Shown here piece by piece: positions 51,456-60,128 of a stretch of 64,000 nucleotides of DNA. Origin of the DNA: Actinomycetospora endophytica (GTDB taxonomy: Bacteria > Actinomycetota > Actinomycetes > Mycobacteriales > Pseudonocardiaceae); the NCBI RefSeq assembly GCF_021026375.1, contig NZ_JAJNDB010000001.1, positions 248,001 through 312,000 of the forward strand, written 5' to 3'. The translations under genes and the position numbers were made by a program. Position 1 is the stretch's first letter. Each line of letters begins with the position of its first letter. The notes beneath the pieces were generated by a model. That model worked only from the letters and a program-made list of their open reading frames with translations. It was not told where the DNA came from and made no database searches.

Positions 51456-52949
51456 ATGGTGCCTTATCCCGACTGGCTCAATGCCGGGGACAACGGCTGG
51501 CAACTCGTCGCCGCGACCCTCGTGGGCCTGATGAGCATCCCCGGGTTGGCGATCCTCTACGGCGGGATCGTCCAGCGGAAATGGGCCGTCAACACGATGA
51601 TGATGGCCTTCACCGGGTTCGCCGCGGTGCTCGTCGTCTGGTTCCTGTGGGCGTTCAAGATGGGGTTCGGCGAGCCGCTGAACATCGGGCCGGGGATCCT
51701 GTCGGAGATCGTCGGGAAGCCCGGTCCGACGCTGGGCACCGACGCGGCGGCCCAGGCCGACATCCCGATGCTCGACTCGTTGATGCCGAAGCTGCACTTC
51801 CCCGAGTCGACCCTCGCGTACTTCCAGTTCGTGTTCGCCGGGATCACGCCGCTGCTGTTCCTCGGCAGTGTGATCGGGCGGATCAACTTCAAGGTATGGC
51901 TGATCTTCGTCCCGCTGTGGTCCACCTTCGCCTACGGCGTGAACGCGTTCCTGATCTGGGGCGGCGGGTTCTGGGGCCAGCAGGGGGCGCTGGACTTCTC
52001 CGGCGGGTACGTCATCCACCTCGCTGCCGGGACCTCCGGCTTCGTCGCCGCCGCCGTCGTCGGGCCCCGTCTGGCCCGGGACCGGTCACGACCGCTCCCG
52101 AACAACCTGCCCATGGCCGCGGCGGGCGCCGGGCTGCTCTGGTTGGGCTGGAACGGCTTCAACGGCGGTGACCCGTACTTCGCGGGCACCGACGCCGCGA
52201 CCGCGGTCGTGAACACCAACGTGGCCTGTGCGGTCGCGGTCCTGGTCTGGGTCGCGATGGACATGATGTTCGGGGTCGACCGCAAGCCCACGTTCCTCGG
52301 AGCGGTCAACGGGATGATCGTCGGCCTGGTGGCGATCACGCCCGCAGCCGGCTACGTCGACGGGTTCGGCGCCCTGCTCATCGGGCTGATCCCGTCGGTG
52401 CTGGTCTGGCTGTCGTGGAACCGGCTGGCCCGCCTGCGACCGTTCTCGAAGGTCGACGACGCCCTCGGTGTGGTCCACACCCACGGCGTCGCGGGGCTGC
52501 TCGGCGGGATCATGGTCGGGCTGCTCGCCGACCCGAACGTCGTCGAGTACATCGGTCAGGGCAGTACGTCGAGCGTGTCCGGGACCGGTCTGTTCTTCGG
52601 CAACCCGAAACAGCTGCTGATCCAGCTCGGCGCCGCGCTCACGGTCATCGTGTGGGACGCCCTCGTCACGTTCGTGCTGCTCAAGCTGATCGGCCTGGTC
52701 CTCCCGCTGCGCATGCCCGACAGCGATCTCGAGACCGGCGACCTCGCCGCGCACGACGAGGAGGCCTACCCGCAGGAGGGGCTGCTCGTGGGCGCGGGCG
52801 CCCCGGTGCCGCCGCGCGCCGGAAGCCTCACCGCGGACACCGAGGCGGGCCGACACCGGGGCGGGGCCCTCGTGCACGAGGGCCCCGAGCCCGGCGAGCC
52901 GCCGCCGGCGGACGCCACCCCGGAGGCCGGAGCCGGTCCCGCGGGGTGA
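51456..52949 (+). CDS. amt: Ammonium transporter
   Basis: About 497 residues with eleven predicted helices: NGWQLVAATLVGLMSIPGLAILYGG at the start, FAGITPLLF, and the pore regions GGYVIHLAAGTSGFVAAAVVG and VVHTHGVAGLLGGIMVG containing the twin His. It imports ammonium across the plasma membrane. The C-terminal tail is long and Pro/Glu-rich. A PII gene follows at 31 bases; a GlnR-like box lies upstream. GTG at 51453 or 51444 could also be used. Confidence 0.94.
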   Translation: MVPYPDWLNAGDNGWQLVAATLVGLMSIPGLAILYGGIVQRKWAVNTMMMAFTGFAAVLVVWFLWAFKMGFGEPLNIGPGILSEIVGKPGPTLGTDAAAQADIPMLDSLMPKLHFPESTLAYFQFVFAGITPLLFLGSVIGRINFKVWLIFVPLWSTFAYGVNAFLIWGGGFWGQQGALDFSGGYVIHLAAGTSGFVAAAVVGPRLARDRSRPLPNNLPMAAAGAGLLWLGWNGFNGGDPYFAGTDAATAVVNTNVACAVAVLVWVAMDMMFGVDRKPTFLGAVNGMIVGLVAITPAAGYVDGFGALLIGLIPSVLVWLSWNRLARLRPFSKVDDALGVVHTHGVAGLLGGIMVGLLADPNVVEYIGQGSTSSVSGTGLFFGNPKQLLIQLGAALTVIVWDALVTFVLLKLIGLVLPLRMPDSDLETGDLAAHDEEAYPQEGLLVGAGAPVPPRAGSLTADTEAGRHRGGALVHEGPEPGEPPPADATPEAGAGPAG

Positions 52950-52980
52950 GCCGGGCCGGTTCCACGGAGGAGGACGCGTG

Positions 52981-53352
52981 ATGAAGCTGATCACGGCGGT
53001 GGTCACGGAGGACCACGTGAACTCCGTGGCGCAGGCGCTGAACGCCTTCGACGTGCCGCCCGCGGTCATCTTCTCGGTGCTCACGCCGACCGCGGTGCGG
53101 CGGTGGGAGACCTATCGCGGTCACCCCCGGCCCGTCGACGTGGTCGAGAGCGTCCGGGTGGAGATCGTCGCGGACGACGACGACACCGGTGACATCGTCC
53201 ACGCCATCCGCAGCGCGGCCGACTCCGGACCGGGCTGGCTGTGGGTGACGGCGGTCGACCCGGCCTCGCGGCTGGAAGCCGCGGACTGCCCGGAGCGGGC
53301 CCCGGTCCCCCGTCACGACGGCGGCGGCGAGCCGGGGCACCGGAGGAGCTGA
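52981..53352 (+). CDS. Divergent PII-family nitrogen regulator
   Basis: A 123-residue protein, starting MKLITAVVTEDHVNSVAQAL. The T-loop is shortened, but ETYRG keeps the Tyr at which GlnK/GlnB is modified; the next segment VESVRVEIVADDDD matches. The B-loop glycine-lysine motif is replaced by GPGWLW, so ATP/ADP sensing may be altered. Directly after amt it would inhibit the transporter. ATG at 52981 has GGAGGAGG seven bases before it. Confidence 0.8.
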   Translation: MKLITAVVTEDHVNSVAQALNAFDVPPAVIFSVLTPTAVRRWETYRGHPRPVDVVESVRVEIVADDDDTGDIVHAIRSAADSGPGWLWVTAVDPASRLEAADCPERAPVPRHDGGGEPGHRRS

Positions 53353-53357
53353 CGCCG

Positions 53358-53729
53358 ATGGGGACCGGAACTCCCGGGGTCTCGCCGTGGTCGACGGTCC
53401 CGCCGCCGGGGCCGCCGTCGCACCGGGTGCGAGTCCTGGTCGCGGTGGCCGTCGGGCTCGGGATCGTCCTCCTGCTGGCGGTCGTCGGCTGGGCGCTCGC
53501 CGACCCCGGCGGCTTCCGTTCGGGGGACGGCTGCATCGACGTGACCTACCCCAGCTCGACGGGTGGCGCGCTGATCCACCGCTGCGGTGACGCCGCCCGG
53601 GACGTGTGCCTGCAGGCCGGCACGACGGCGGGTCGGCTCGCCGAGCTGACCCGCCGCGAGTGCCTCGCCGCGGGGCTCCCCTCGGTCGCGTCGACGCCCG
53701 GCCCGGTCGTCACCAGCTCCGGGCGGTGA
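53358..53729 (+). CDS. Secreted or membrane-anchored hypothetical protein
   Basis: A 123-residue protein. A Pro-rich N-terminus leads to one hydrophobic helix (VLVAVAVGLGIVLLLAVVGWALA), then an exterior segment with four cysteines (GCIDVTY, HRCGDA, VCLQAG, RECLAAG) that could form two disulfides. GGAGGAG precedes the ATG. No family recognised. It lies five bases after the PII gene and may be co-transcribed with it, though its role there is unclear. Confidence 0.65.
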   Translation: MGTGTPGVSPWSTVPPPGPPSHRVRVLVAVAVGLGIVLLLAVVGWALADPGGFRSGDGCIDVTYPSSTGGALIHRCGDAARDVCLQAGTTAGRLAELTRRECLAAGLPSVASTPGPVVTSSGR

Positions 53730-53810
53730 GGGCCTGCCTGACCTCGGCCGACGTCGGACGGCCCGGCCCTGACCCCGGAGCGTCCCGGGCACGGGGCAGG
53801 ATGTGCGGAC

Positions 53811-55094
53811 GTGCGCGTCGCCTCCGGGACCGACTCCGACACCGAGCCGATCGATGCCCAGGAGCCGCCCGGTCAGGAGCCGTCCGGGCAGCACCGGCGA
53901 GGGCCCCGACGCCGTCGGTGGCCGACCCGGGTGTCGATCGCCCTCCTCGTCGTCGTCGTGCTGCTCGGGGCGGTGTCGGCCCCGTCGCTGTGGGGGGCGC
54001 TGACGCGTCCGGGCAACGACAGCGTCGCGGCACGGCTGGCGGAGTGGGGCCGCGACCACGGGCTGGGCCCGGTGGTCACGTGGCTCGAGCAGCGCCAGTA
54101 CGACCTGCACCAGCCCCCGACCGGAGGCGTCCCACCGGGCGGTATCCCCGCCGCGGCCGGCCCCGAGCCGGACCGGCCCGGCGGGCAGACCGCGCCGGTA
54201 CCGATGCCCCCGCCCGCGGGCCTCTCCCCGCTGCCCGGCGAGGGGGTGTGGCACACCGTGGTGTCGACCCCGCACGGCGACGCCGTGCGCATGGCCTCGG
54301 TCCGCCCGGACGCCGCGCACACCTCGTTCGTGGTCGGCGTGCTCTGGCTGGATCCGACGCTCGTGCGTGGCGTGCTGCACCCCGGGACCGAGGATCCCGG
54401 CGGCCGCTGGACCACGCCGACGTCGGTCGACACCGCCGAGCAGCGCACCGTCGTCACCGCCTTCTCCGCGGGGTTCCGGCTCCAGGGCGACAGCCACGGC
54501 GGCTGGTACGCCGAGAACCGTGAGGTGCGCCCGCTCGTCCCCGGCGCGGCCAGCCTGGTGATCCGACGGGACGGCTCCGTCGACGTCGGGGCCTGGGGCT
54601 CCGAGGAGCGGATGGGTCCGGACGTGGCCTCGGTGCGCCAGAACCTGGTCCCGCTCGTGGACAACGGAGCCGTGACCCCGACGTGCGCCACCGGCGGCAC
54701 CGCGGAGTGGGGCTCCACCGTCGGGCAGGCCGCGTACATCCACCGCTCGGCCTTCGGGGTCACCCCGACCGGCGCGATGGTCTACGTGGGCGGCCCGGCG
54801 CTCTCGGTGTGCACGTTGGGAGACCTGCTGCGCTCCGCCGGCGTGGTCCGGGGCATGGAGCTCGACATCAACCCGGCGTGGGTCTCCGGGGCGTACTTCC
54901 ACCCCGACGGGGCGTCGCGCCCGAAGGCGTTCAAGCTCTTCCCCGACGAGCAGATCGGCGCGCAGCACTACCTGGAGACCTCGAGCCGCGACTTCGTCTC
55001 GTTCGACCTGCGCTCGGTCGGCGACACCACGCCGAGACCGCCGACGCCGGCCCGTGCCCCGTCGCGCCACCGGGTCCCCACGCACCGCACCTGA
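53811..55094 (+). CDS. NAGPA-type phosphodiester glycosidase-like protein
   Basis: A 427-residue protein with a cytosolic Arg-rich start, one transmembrane helix (SIALLVVVVLLGAVSAP) and an exterior domain. The part VVTAFSAGFRLQGDSHGGWYAENR, DNGAVTPTCATG, then LDINPAWVSGAYFH follows the phosphodiester glycosidase (NAGPA) fold, which hydrolyses sugar phosphodiesters and occurs in cell-wall and spore proteins. Catalysis is not proved. GTG start. It precedes the LCP gene, a consistent envelope context. Confidence 0.77.
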   Translation: MRVASGTDSDTEPIDAQEPPGQEPSGQHRRGPRRRRWPTRVSIALLVVVVLLGAVSAPSLWGALTRPGNDSVAARLAEWGRDHGLGPVVTWLEQRQYDLHQPPTGGVPPGGIPAAAGPEPDRPGGQTAPVPMPPPAGLSPLPGEGVWHTVVSTPHGDAVRMASVRPDAAHTSFVVGVLWLDPTLVRGVLHPGTEDPGGRWTTPTSVDTAEQRTVVTAFSAGFRLQGDSHGGWYAENREVRPLVPGAASLVIRRDGSVDVGAWGSEERMGPDVASVRQNLVPLVDNGAVTPTCATGGTAEWGSTVGQAAYIHRSAFGVTPTGAMVYVGGPALSVCTLGDLLRSAGVVRGMELDINPAWVSGAYFHPDGASRPKAFKLFPDEQIGAQHYLETSSRDFVSFDLRSVGDTTPRPPTPARAPSRHRVPTHRT

Positions 55095-55120
55095 GTCGTC
55101 CGGCGGGCACCGCGGACGAC
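55095..55120 (+). terminator. Hairpin after the NAGPA-type gene
   Basis: GTCGTCCG and CGGACGAC with a ten-base loop directly follow the stop codon. Likely transcript end; a short AATCA-AA-TGATT repeat at 55134-55145 lies between it and the LCP gene. Confidence 0.55.
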
Positions 55121-55204
55121 CCCCGACCTCGATAATCAAATGATTGTGCGAGTATCTGACCTCTGAAGCGACCGGCGAGGCCGGGCGACGGAGGCAGGTG
55201 GGTC

Positions 55205-56809
55205 ATGGCGTCGAACGAGGGGGACCGCCCCGGCGGGCCCCGTCGCGGCGACACCCGTCCCGACGGCAAGGACGCCCCACGGCCGGGACAGCCTCCCGGG
55301 TTGCCGCGCCAGTCGCCCGGGTCACCCCGCCCGTCGCCCGGGCGGCCGGGACAGCCTCCCGGGTCGCCGCGCCAGTCGCCCGGGTCACCCCGGCAGGGAC
55401 CCGGGCCGCCGCCCGGCCGACGTCCGGGACCGCCGCCCCCGCAACGCCCGGAATCCCCACCGCCCCGGCCCGCGCCTCCGCGACCGGCGGGGCCGCCTCC
55501 CCCGCCCATCGGCGCGCGCAGCCCCGGACCCACCCCGACACGGGCGGCCCCCGCATCCCGGCCCGAGCCGGACCCCGGTTCGTCCGGTCCCGGAGGACCT
55601 TCTCTCCTCCACCGCGTCCGGCGCGCCGCGACGAAGCGCGTCCTGCTGCTCGTCCTCGCGGGCGCGTCGGTGCTGCTGCTGCTCGCCGGAGGCGGCATCT
55701 ATCTCGCGGCCCGCTCGATCGACTCCGGACTGAGCCGCGTCGACGTCATCTCGCCCTCGATCGACTCCGCGCTCGGCACCGACCAGAACATCCTGCTCGT
55801 CGGTCTGGACACCCGGACCGACAGCTTCGGCAACCCGCTCCCGGCCGACGAGCTCGCCGCCCTGCACGCCGGGGGCGGCGACGACGGCGGCGACAACACC
55901 GACACGATCATGGTGCTGCACATCCCCGGCGGCGGCGGACCGGCGACCGGGTTCTCGATCCCGCGCGACTCCTACGTCGCCCTCCCGGACGGCTTCGGCA
56001 CCCACAAGATCAACTCTGCGTACACGTACGGGCAGAACGCCGCCCACCAGCAGCTGGCCCAGTCCGGCGTGAGCGGCAACCAGCTCGCGGTCCGGTCCGG
56101 AGCCGCCGGGGCGAAGGCGACGATCAGCGCCGTCCAGTCCCTCACCGGACTCACGATCACCCACTTCGGCGCGGTCAACCTCGCGGGATTCGCCGACATC
56201 AGCACCGCCGTCGGGGGCGTGCCGGTCTGCCTCAACGCCAAGGTCGACGACTCGTTCTCCGGGGCGAACTTCCCGGCCGGCCCGCAGACCGTCTCGGGAG
56301 CGCAGGCCCTCGCGTTCGTGCGCCAGCGCCACGGCCTGCCCGGCGGCGACCTCGACCGCGTCCGACGTCAGCAGGTGTTCCTCTCGAGCATGGCCCACAC
56401 CGTGCTCTCGTCGAACACGCTGACCGACTCCACCGAGCGCGACGCCCTGATCGCCGCCGTGGACAAGGCCCTCACCGTCGACCAGTCGCTCGACGTCCTC
56501 AGCCTCGCCGAGCAGGTACCCGGCCTCAGCTCCGGCTCGATCGGCTTCCACACCATCCCGATCGTGAACGCCGCCTACGAGACCCCCGACGACGGCGAGG
56601 CGGTGCAGGTCGACCCGTCGGCGGTCCAGAAGTTCATCGCCGACACCGACTCGGGCCGCTCGGGCACTAGCTCGCCCGCGCCCTCCACCGCACCGGCGCC
56701 GTCGGGCGGCTCGTCGTCGGCAGCCGCGGCGTCGAAGACCAGCGCCGCACCGGCCGTGCCGTCGTCGGACGCGGGAACCGCGGGCTCGACGGTGCCCTGC
56801 GTGAACTGA
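55205..56809 (+). CDS. LytR-CpsA-Psr (LCP) family protein
   Basis: A 534-residue membrane protein. About 140 residues of Pro/Gly/Arg-rich cytosolic tail, with a 21-residue repeat, precede the helix VLLLVLAGASVLLLLAGGGIYLA. The LCP domain follows: NILLVGLDTRTDS, GDNTDTIMVLHI, FSIPRDSYVALPD, GVPVC and FVRQRHGLPGGDLDRVRRQQ, the conserved Arg and Asp of glycopolymer transferases. These enzymes attach arabinogalactan or teichoic-acid-like polymers to peptidoglycan. The tail after the domain is Ser/Ala-rich. ATG behind GGAGG. Confidence 0.92.
   Translation: MASNEGDRPGGPRRGDTRPDGKDAPRPGQPPGLPRQSPGSPRPSPGRPGQPPGSPRQSPGSPRQGPGPPPGRRPGPPPPQRPESPPPRPAPPRPAGPPPPPIGARSPGPTPTRAAPASRPEPDPGSSGPGGPSLLHRVRRAATKRVLLLVLAGASVLLLLAGGGIYLAARSIDSGLSRVDVISPSIDSALGTDQNILLVGLDTRTDSFGNPLPADELAALHAGGGDDGGDNTDTIMVLHIPGGGGPATGFSIPRDSYVALPDGFGTHKINSAYTYGQNAAHQQLAQSGVSGNQLAVRSGAAGAKATISAVQSLTGLTITHFGAVNLAGFADISTAVGGVPVCLNAKVDDSFSGANFPAGPQTVSGAQALAFVRQRHGLPGGDLDRVRRQQVFLSSMAHTVLSSNTLTDSTERDALIAAVDKALTVDQSLDVLSLAEQVPGLSSGSIGFHTIPIVNAAYETPDDGEAVQVDPSAVQKFIADTDSGRSGTSSPAPSTAPAPSGGSSSAAAASKTSAAPAVPSSDAGTAGSTVPCVN
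55281..55406 (+). repeat. 63-bp coding direct repeat, two copies
   Basis: Offset 63 bases (55281 and 55344). Each encodes a 21-residue Pro-rich unit starting PGQPPG[LS]PRQSPGSP in the cytosolic tail of the LCP protein. Confidence 0.7.
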
Positions 56810-56978
56810 GGCGGTGACGGTCGATGGGCGGCGATGCTGAAGCTCGGCTGAAGGACCGTGCCGGGCGTCGTGGCTTCTCAGCGACGCCACAGCAGCGAGG
56901 GCGAGCGTCGCCGTCGTCGGCTCCTTCCCCCGAGCCGCCGACTCTCCCCGCTCCCGCCCGACCGATCAGAGGTGGATC

Positions 56979-57431
56979 ATGAACGACGCTCCCCGGGCCT
57001 CGACCTCCTCCCCCACCGACCGCTCCCGGCGGCGTCGTCCCGTTCGCCGGGCGGCCTCGGTCGGCGTCGTGGCGGTGGCCGCCGCGCTGACCCTCGCCGG
57101 GTGCTCGGCGAGCACCCCGGCCTCCTCCGCGGCGGCGCCCGCCGCTCACGCGCGAGGCGCCGGGAACGGCGTGCGCGGCACCATCAAGGCCGAGAACGGG
57201 TCCACGTGGACCGTCGCCGCCCGCAACGGCAAGCAGTACACCGTCGACGTCACCGCGACCACCCAGTACGGCACCAAGGCCGCGCCCGCGACGGCGGCGC
57301 AGTTCCCGGTCGGCGCCCAGGTCACGGTCACCGGGTCGGTCTCCGGCACGACGGTGACGGCCACCCGCGTCGCCGCTCCGCGGGCCCCGCGGGCCGGCGC
57401 GAGCTCGACGGCGGCCCCCACGCCCGCCTGA
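56979..57431 (+). CDS. DUF5666-type lipoprotein
   Basis: A 150-residue protein. A long basic start (RSRRRRPVRR), hydrophobic core and lipobox LAGC indicate a lipoprotein. The mature domain VRGTIKAENGSTWTVAARNG, then QFPVGAQVTVTGSVSGTTV is a small OB-like DUF5666 fold. ATG with GAGGTGG upstream. Function unknown; its relatives are single-domain surface proteins. It is convergent with the FAD monooxygenase gene. Confidence 0.75.
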   Translation: MNDAPRASTSSPTDRSRRRRPVRRAASVGVVAVAAALTLAGCSASTPASSAAAPAAHARGAGNGVRGTIKAENGSTWTVAARNGKQYTVDVTATTQYGTKAAPATAAQFPVGAQVTVTGSVSGTTVTATRVAAPRAPRAGASSTAAPTPA

Positions 57432-57459
57432 CTGGCACCGGGTCCCGTCGCCGGTCGGG

Positions 57460-58629
57460 TCAGCTCGGCCGGGGAGAGTCGGTGACGCGCTCCGGGACGA
57501 CGTGGCGCTGCCGGTCGACGCCGACCTCCACGGCCGCCTGCCCGTAGACCAGCATCTCCCGCTGGTAGGCACGGAGCCCGGCGACGGTGTCGTCGGTGCC
57601 GGTGAGGTGCTCGAGCAGGGTCGCGGCGTCGCGCAGGGCGGTGGCCAGGCCGTTGCCGCCGCTGGGAAGGGTCAGGTGGGCGGCGTCGCCGAGCAGCGTC
57701 ACCCGCTCGGTGTCCCACGGCGGCAACGGCCGGTCGAGCAGCTTCGGGGTGACCATCCAGCCGTTGTGCGCACTCGAGTGCTCGATCAGGTCGCGGACCA
57801 GCGGGTGCCAGCCCTCGATCAGCCCGAGCACCGTGTCGCGGGCATCGGTGCCGGTGACGGTCTGGTCGGCCTTGCGACGGGCCGCCTCCGCGACGGGGTG
57901 GTCCGGCGGCAGCATCAGCAGCCAGCGCAGGTAGCTCTCGGTGGCGGGGAGCTCCGGTGAGGCGTACGACGGCGGGGTCCGGAACAGCATCGGGGCGACG
58001 GTCAGGTTCAGGCCGGGTGCCTCGATCCTCGCGCCGCTCCCGGACGCCAGGAGCGCGAATCGGTCGTCCACCGGGGTCCGCCCCATCGCCGCGACCAGCT
58101 CCGAGCGCACGAACCCGATCTCCGGGTGGAGCTGGCCACGGACGCCGGAGAACGCGCCGTCGGCACCGACGACGACGTCGCCCACGTCGGCACTGCCGTC
58201 GTCGAACACGACCCGCACGCGGTCGCCGTCCTCCTCGACGCGCGAGAAGCGGCGACCGAACGTGACGCGCTCCGCGATCCCGTGCATCAGCACGTGGCGC
58301 AGCACCGCCCGGTCGACCGGATGCAGGTCATCGCTCGCCGCGGTGGCCCAGGTACCGAGGGTCTCGAGACGGTGGTCGTACCGGGTCGTCGGTCCGTGCA
58401 GCTCGCCGCTCGTGGCCTCCGCGAGGGCGAGCACCGGCTCGGGCAGACAGGCTCGCAGCGACGCCCATCCCGCGTTGTTCAGCAGGATCCGGTAGCCCTG
58501 CGAGCGGGCGTCGAGAGCGGCGTCCCGCTCGTACACGACGACGTCGGTCCCCGCCCGGTGCAGACCCTGGGCGAGGGCCAGGCCGGCCGGGCCCGCCCCG
58601 ATCACCACGACACGCAACGGACCGGACAT
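57460..58629 (-). CDS. FAD-dependent monooxygenase, TetX-like
   Basis: A 389-residue class A flavoprotein monooxygenase. The N-terminal FAD motif is VVVIGAGPAGLALAQGLHRAG; later come DVVVGADGAFSGVRG (DG motif) and VTLLGDAAHLTLPSGGNGLATALRDA (GD motif). Size and the divergent TetR-type regulator recall tetracycline-inactivating TetX-like enzymes, but that is only context; many hydroxylate natural aromatics. ATG at 58629 behind GAGGAG. The 30-bp near-palindrome just upstream should be the regulator's operator. Confidence 0.85.
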   Translation of the reverse strand: MSGPLRVVVIGAGPAGLALAQGLHRAGTDVVVYERDAALDARSQGYRILLNNAGWASLRACLPEPVLALAEATSGELHGPTTRYDHRLETLGTWATAASDDLHPVDRAVLRHVLMHGIAERVTFGRRFSRVEEDGDRVRVVFDDGSADVGDVVVGADGAFSGVRGQLHPEIGFVRSELVAAMGRTPVDDRFALLASGSGARIEAPGLNLTVAPMLFRTPPSYASPELPATESYLRWLLMLPPDHPVAEAARRKADQTVTGTDARDTVLGLIEGWHPLVRDLIEHSSAHNGWMVTPKLLDRPLPPWDTERVTLLGDAAHLTLPSGGNGLATALRDAATLLEHLTGTDDTVAGLRAYQREMLVYGQAAVEVGVDRQRHVVPERVTDSPRPS

Positions 58630-58645
58630 GGTCGACTCCTCGGAA

Positions 58646-58675
58646 GCTAACAGTGTTTGCGCAAACAGTGTTAGC
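58646..58675. promoter_or_regulatory. 30-bp near-perfect palindrome, TetR operator
   Basis: GCTAACAGTGTTTGC (58646-58660) faces GCAAACAGTGTTAGC (58661-58675); only one position pair fails to match. It fills the gap between the monooxygenase and the TetR-VOC gene. A probable operator for both promoters. Confidence 0.8.
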
Positions 58676-58714
58676 CTCACTGTTCCCGGCCGTCAAGCAG
58701 GGGGAGGAGCCCGG

Positions 58715-59653
58715 ATGTCACGGCGTGACGAGGTGCTGCTGGCCGCGCTCGATCTGCTCGACGAGGTGGGTCTCGACGCGCTGACGACGAGGCGGCTCGC
58801 GGCCCGGCTCGGCATCCAGGCGGGCTCGCTCTACCGGCACTTCGACAGCAAGCGCGCCCTGCTGGACGCCATGGCCGGCCATCTCCTGCGGGGCGTCGCC
58901 GAGGATCCTCCGGCCGACGACGAGCCGTGGGAGGACGCGGTCCGCCGCGTCGTCTCCCGGATGCGCGCCGCGATGCTCTCCCGGCGCGACGGGGCCCGGC
59001 TCCTCACCACCTTCCACGGGCCACCCGAGATCGGCGAGCGCCTGGTCGAGGGTCTCGTCGGCCGGCTCGTCGCCGCCGGGAGGCCACGCGAGGACGCGGC
59101 CGTCGCCGTGGACACGCTCCTCGGTTACGTCAACGGCTTCAGCATCGAGGAGCAGGAGCACGACGACCTCGGCCCCGACGCGCGCTTCCCCGCCGGCGTC
59201 GAGCTCATCCTCGCCGGGATCCGCGGGCAGCTCGCCGACTCGGTACCGAGCACGACCCCGGCCCGCCCGGAACCCGACGATCAGGACCTCGGGATGCACC
59301 TGCGCCCGATGGTGCACGTCGAGGACATGTCCGCGTCGGTGACCTTCTACGAGCGACTCGGCGCAACGGTGCTGCACGGCAGCCGCGACGGGGACTGGGC
59401 ACTGCTCGCGCTCGGCGAGGCCCGCATCGGGCTGCTGGCCCACCCGCCCAACCCCGAGCAGCGCGGGGGCCTCGTGGAGCTGAACTTCGAGGCGACCGAG
59501 CCGCTCGACGTGCTCGAGGCCCGCCTTCGAGCCGACGGGATCACGATCACGAGTCCCACCAGCCACGCGTCGTTCGGCCGCCAGCTCCAGCTGACCGCCC
59601 CCGACGGCCTGCTGATCAAGATCGACGAGCTCGCTCCCGACCTCTACGCCTGA
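58715..59653 (+). CDS. TetR-type regulator fused to a VOC (glyoxalase-like) domain
   Basis: A 312-residue two-part protein. Residues 1-60 are a TetR HTH (VLLAALDLLDEVGLDALTTRRL, IQAGSLYRHFDSKRALLDAM) followed by a TetR ligand domain to about 180. After a Pro-rich linker, residues about 195-312 form a VOC domain (MHLRPMVHVEDMSASVTFYERLGATVLHG; GRQLQLTAPDGLLIKIDEL). VOC proteins bind or convert small ligands such as bleomycin. GGGGGAGGAG precedes ATG 58715. The near-palindrome and divergent monooxygenase imply autoregulation and control of that gene. Confidence 0.9.
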   Translation: MSRRDEVLLAALDLLDEVGLDALTTRRLAARLGIQAGSLYRHFDSKRALLDAMAGHLLRGVAEDPPADDEPWEDAVRRVVSRMRAAMLSRRDGARLLTTFHGPPEIGERLVEGLVGRLVAAGRPREDAAVAVDTLLGYVNGFSIEEQEHDDLGPDARFPAGVELILAGIRGQLADSVPSTTPARPEPDDQDLGMHLRPMVHVEDMSASVTFYERLGATVLHGSRDGDWALLALGEARIGLLAHPPNPEQRGGLVELNFEATEPLDVLEARLRADGITITSPTSHASFGRQLQLTAPDGLLIKIDELAPDLYA

Positions 59654-60033
59654 GCGCTCGCCCGGAAGAAGGCCTCGAGCATCGGGACGTCGGAGATCAG
59701 GTTCTCGGCCGCCGTGATCTGATCACCGTCCACGGAGAACACGATCACGACCTGCTCGTCGAGCGCCGCCTCGCCTCGACGCCCCGTGTTGTGCAGGAGC
59801 ACCGCGACGCGGTCCCAGCCCTCGAGGAGGTACTGCAGCTCGATCGACACCCCGCCGGCGGCGACCGCCTGAGCCCGCTCGACGACGGCGTCGGCGCCCT
59901 CGGCGACCCCCGAGATCCCGGTGCGGCCGGGCACGCTCCACGTCGCGGTCGGAGCGAGGACCGCGCGCATCCGGTCGAAGTCGTGGTCGATCAGGCCGGC
60001 GAGGAACCCTTTCACCAGGTCCTGCTGCGTCAA
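59644..60033 (-). CDS. NTF2-like (SnoaL) protein
   Basis: About 129 residues with an NTF2-like fold: LTQQDLVKGFLAGLIDHDFDRMRAVLAPTATWSVPG, then QYLLEGWDRVAVLLHNTGRRG and VVIVFSVDGDQITAAENLISD. A TTG start at 60033 with GGAGG six bases upstream gives the family length; there is no ATG at that place. It may act on or bind a small hydrophobic ligand. Its 3' end overlaps the convergent TetR-VOC gene by ten bases. Confidence 0.75.
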   Translation of the reverse strand: MTQQDLVKGFLAGLIDHDFDRMRAVLAPTATWSVPGRTGISGVAEGADAVVERAQAVAAGGVSIELQYLLEGWDRVAVLLHNTGRRGEAALDEQVVIVFSVDGDQITAAENLISDVPMLEAFFRASAQA

Positions 60034-60128
60034 CGTCGACCTCCACGCGTCGGGAGATTCCGGACTACCCGTCCCGACGGCGAGCGCAATCGGACCGGTG
60101 CGGTCACACTGATCACCGGGGGGACACC

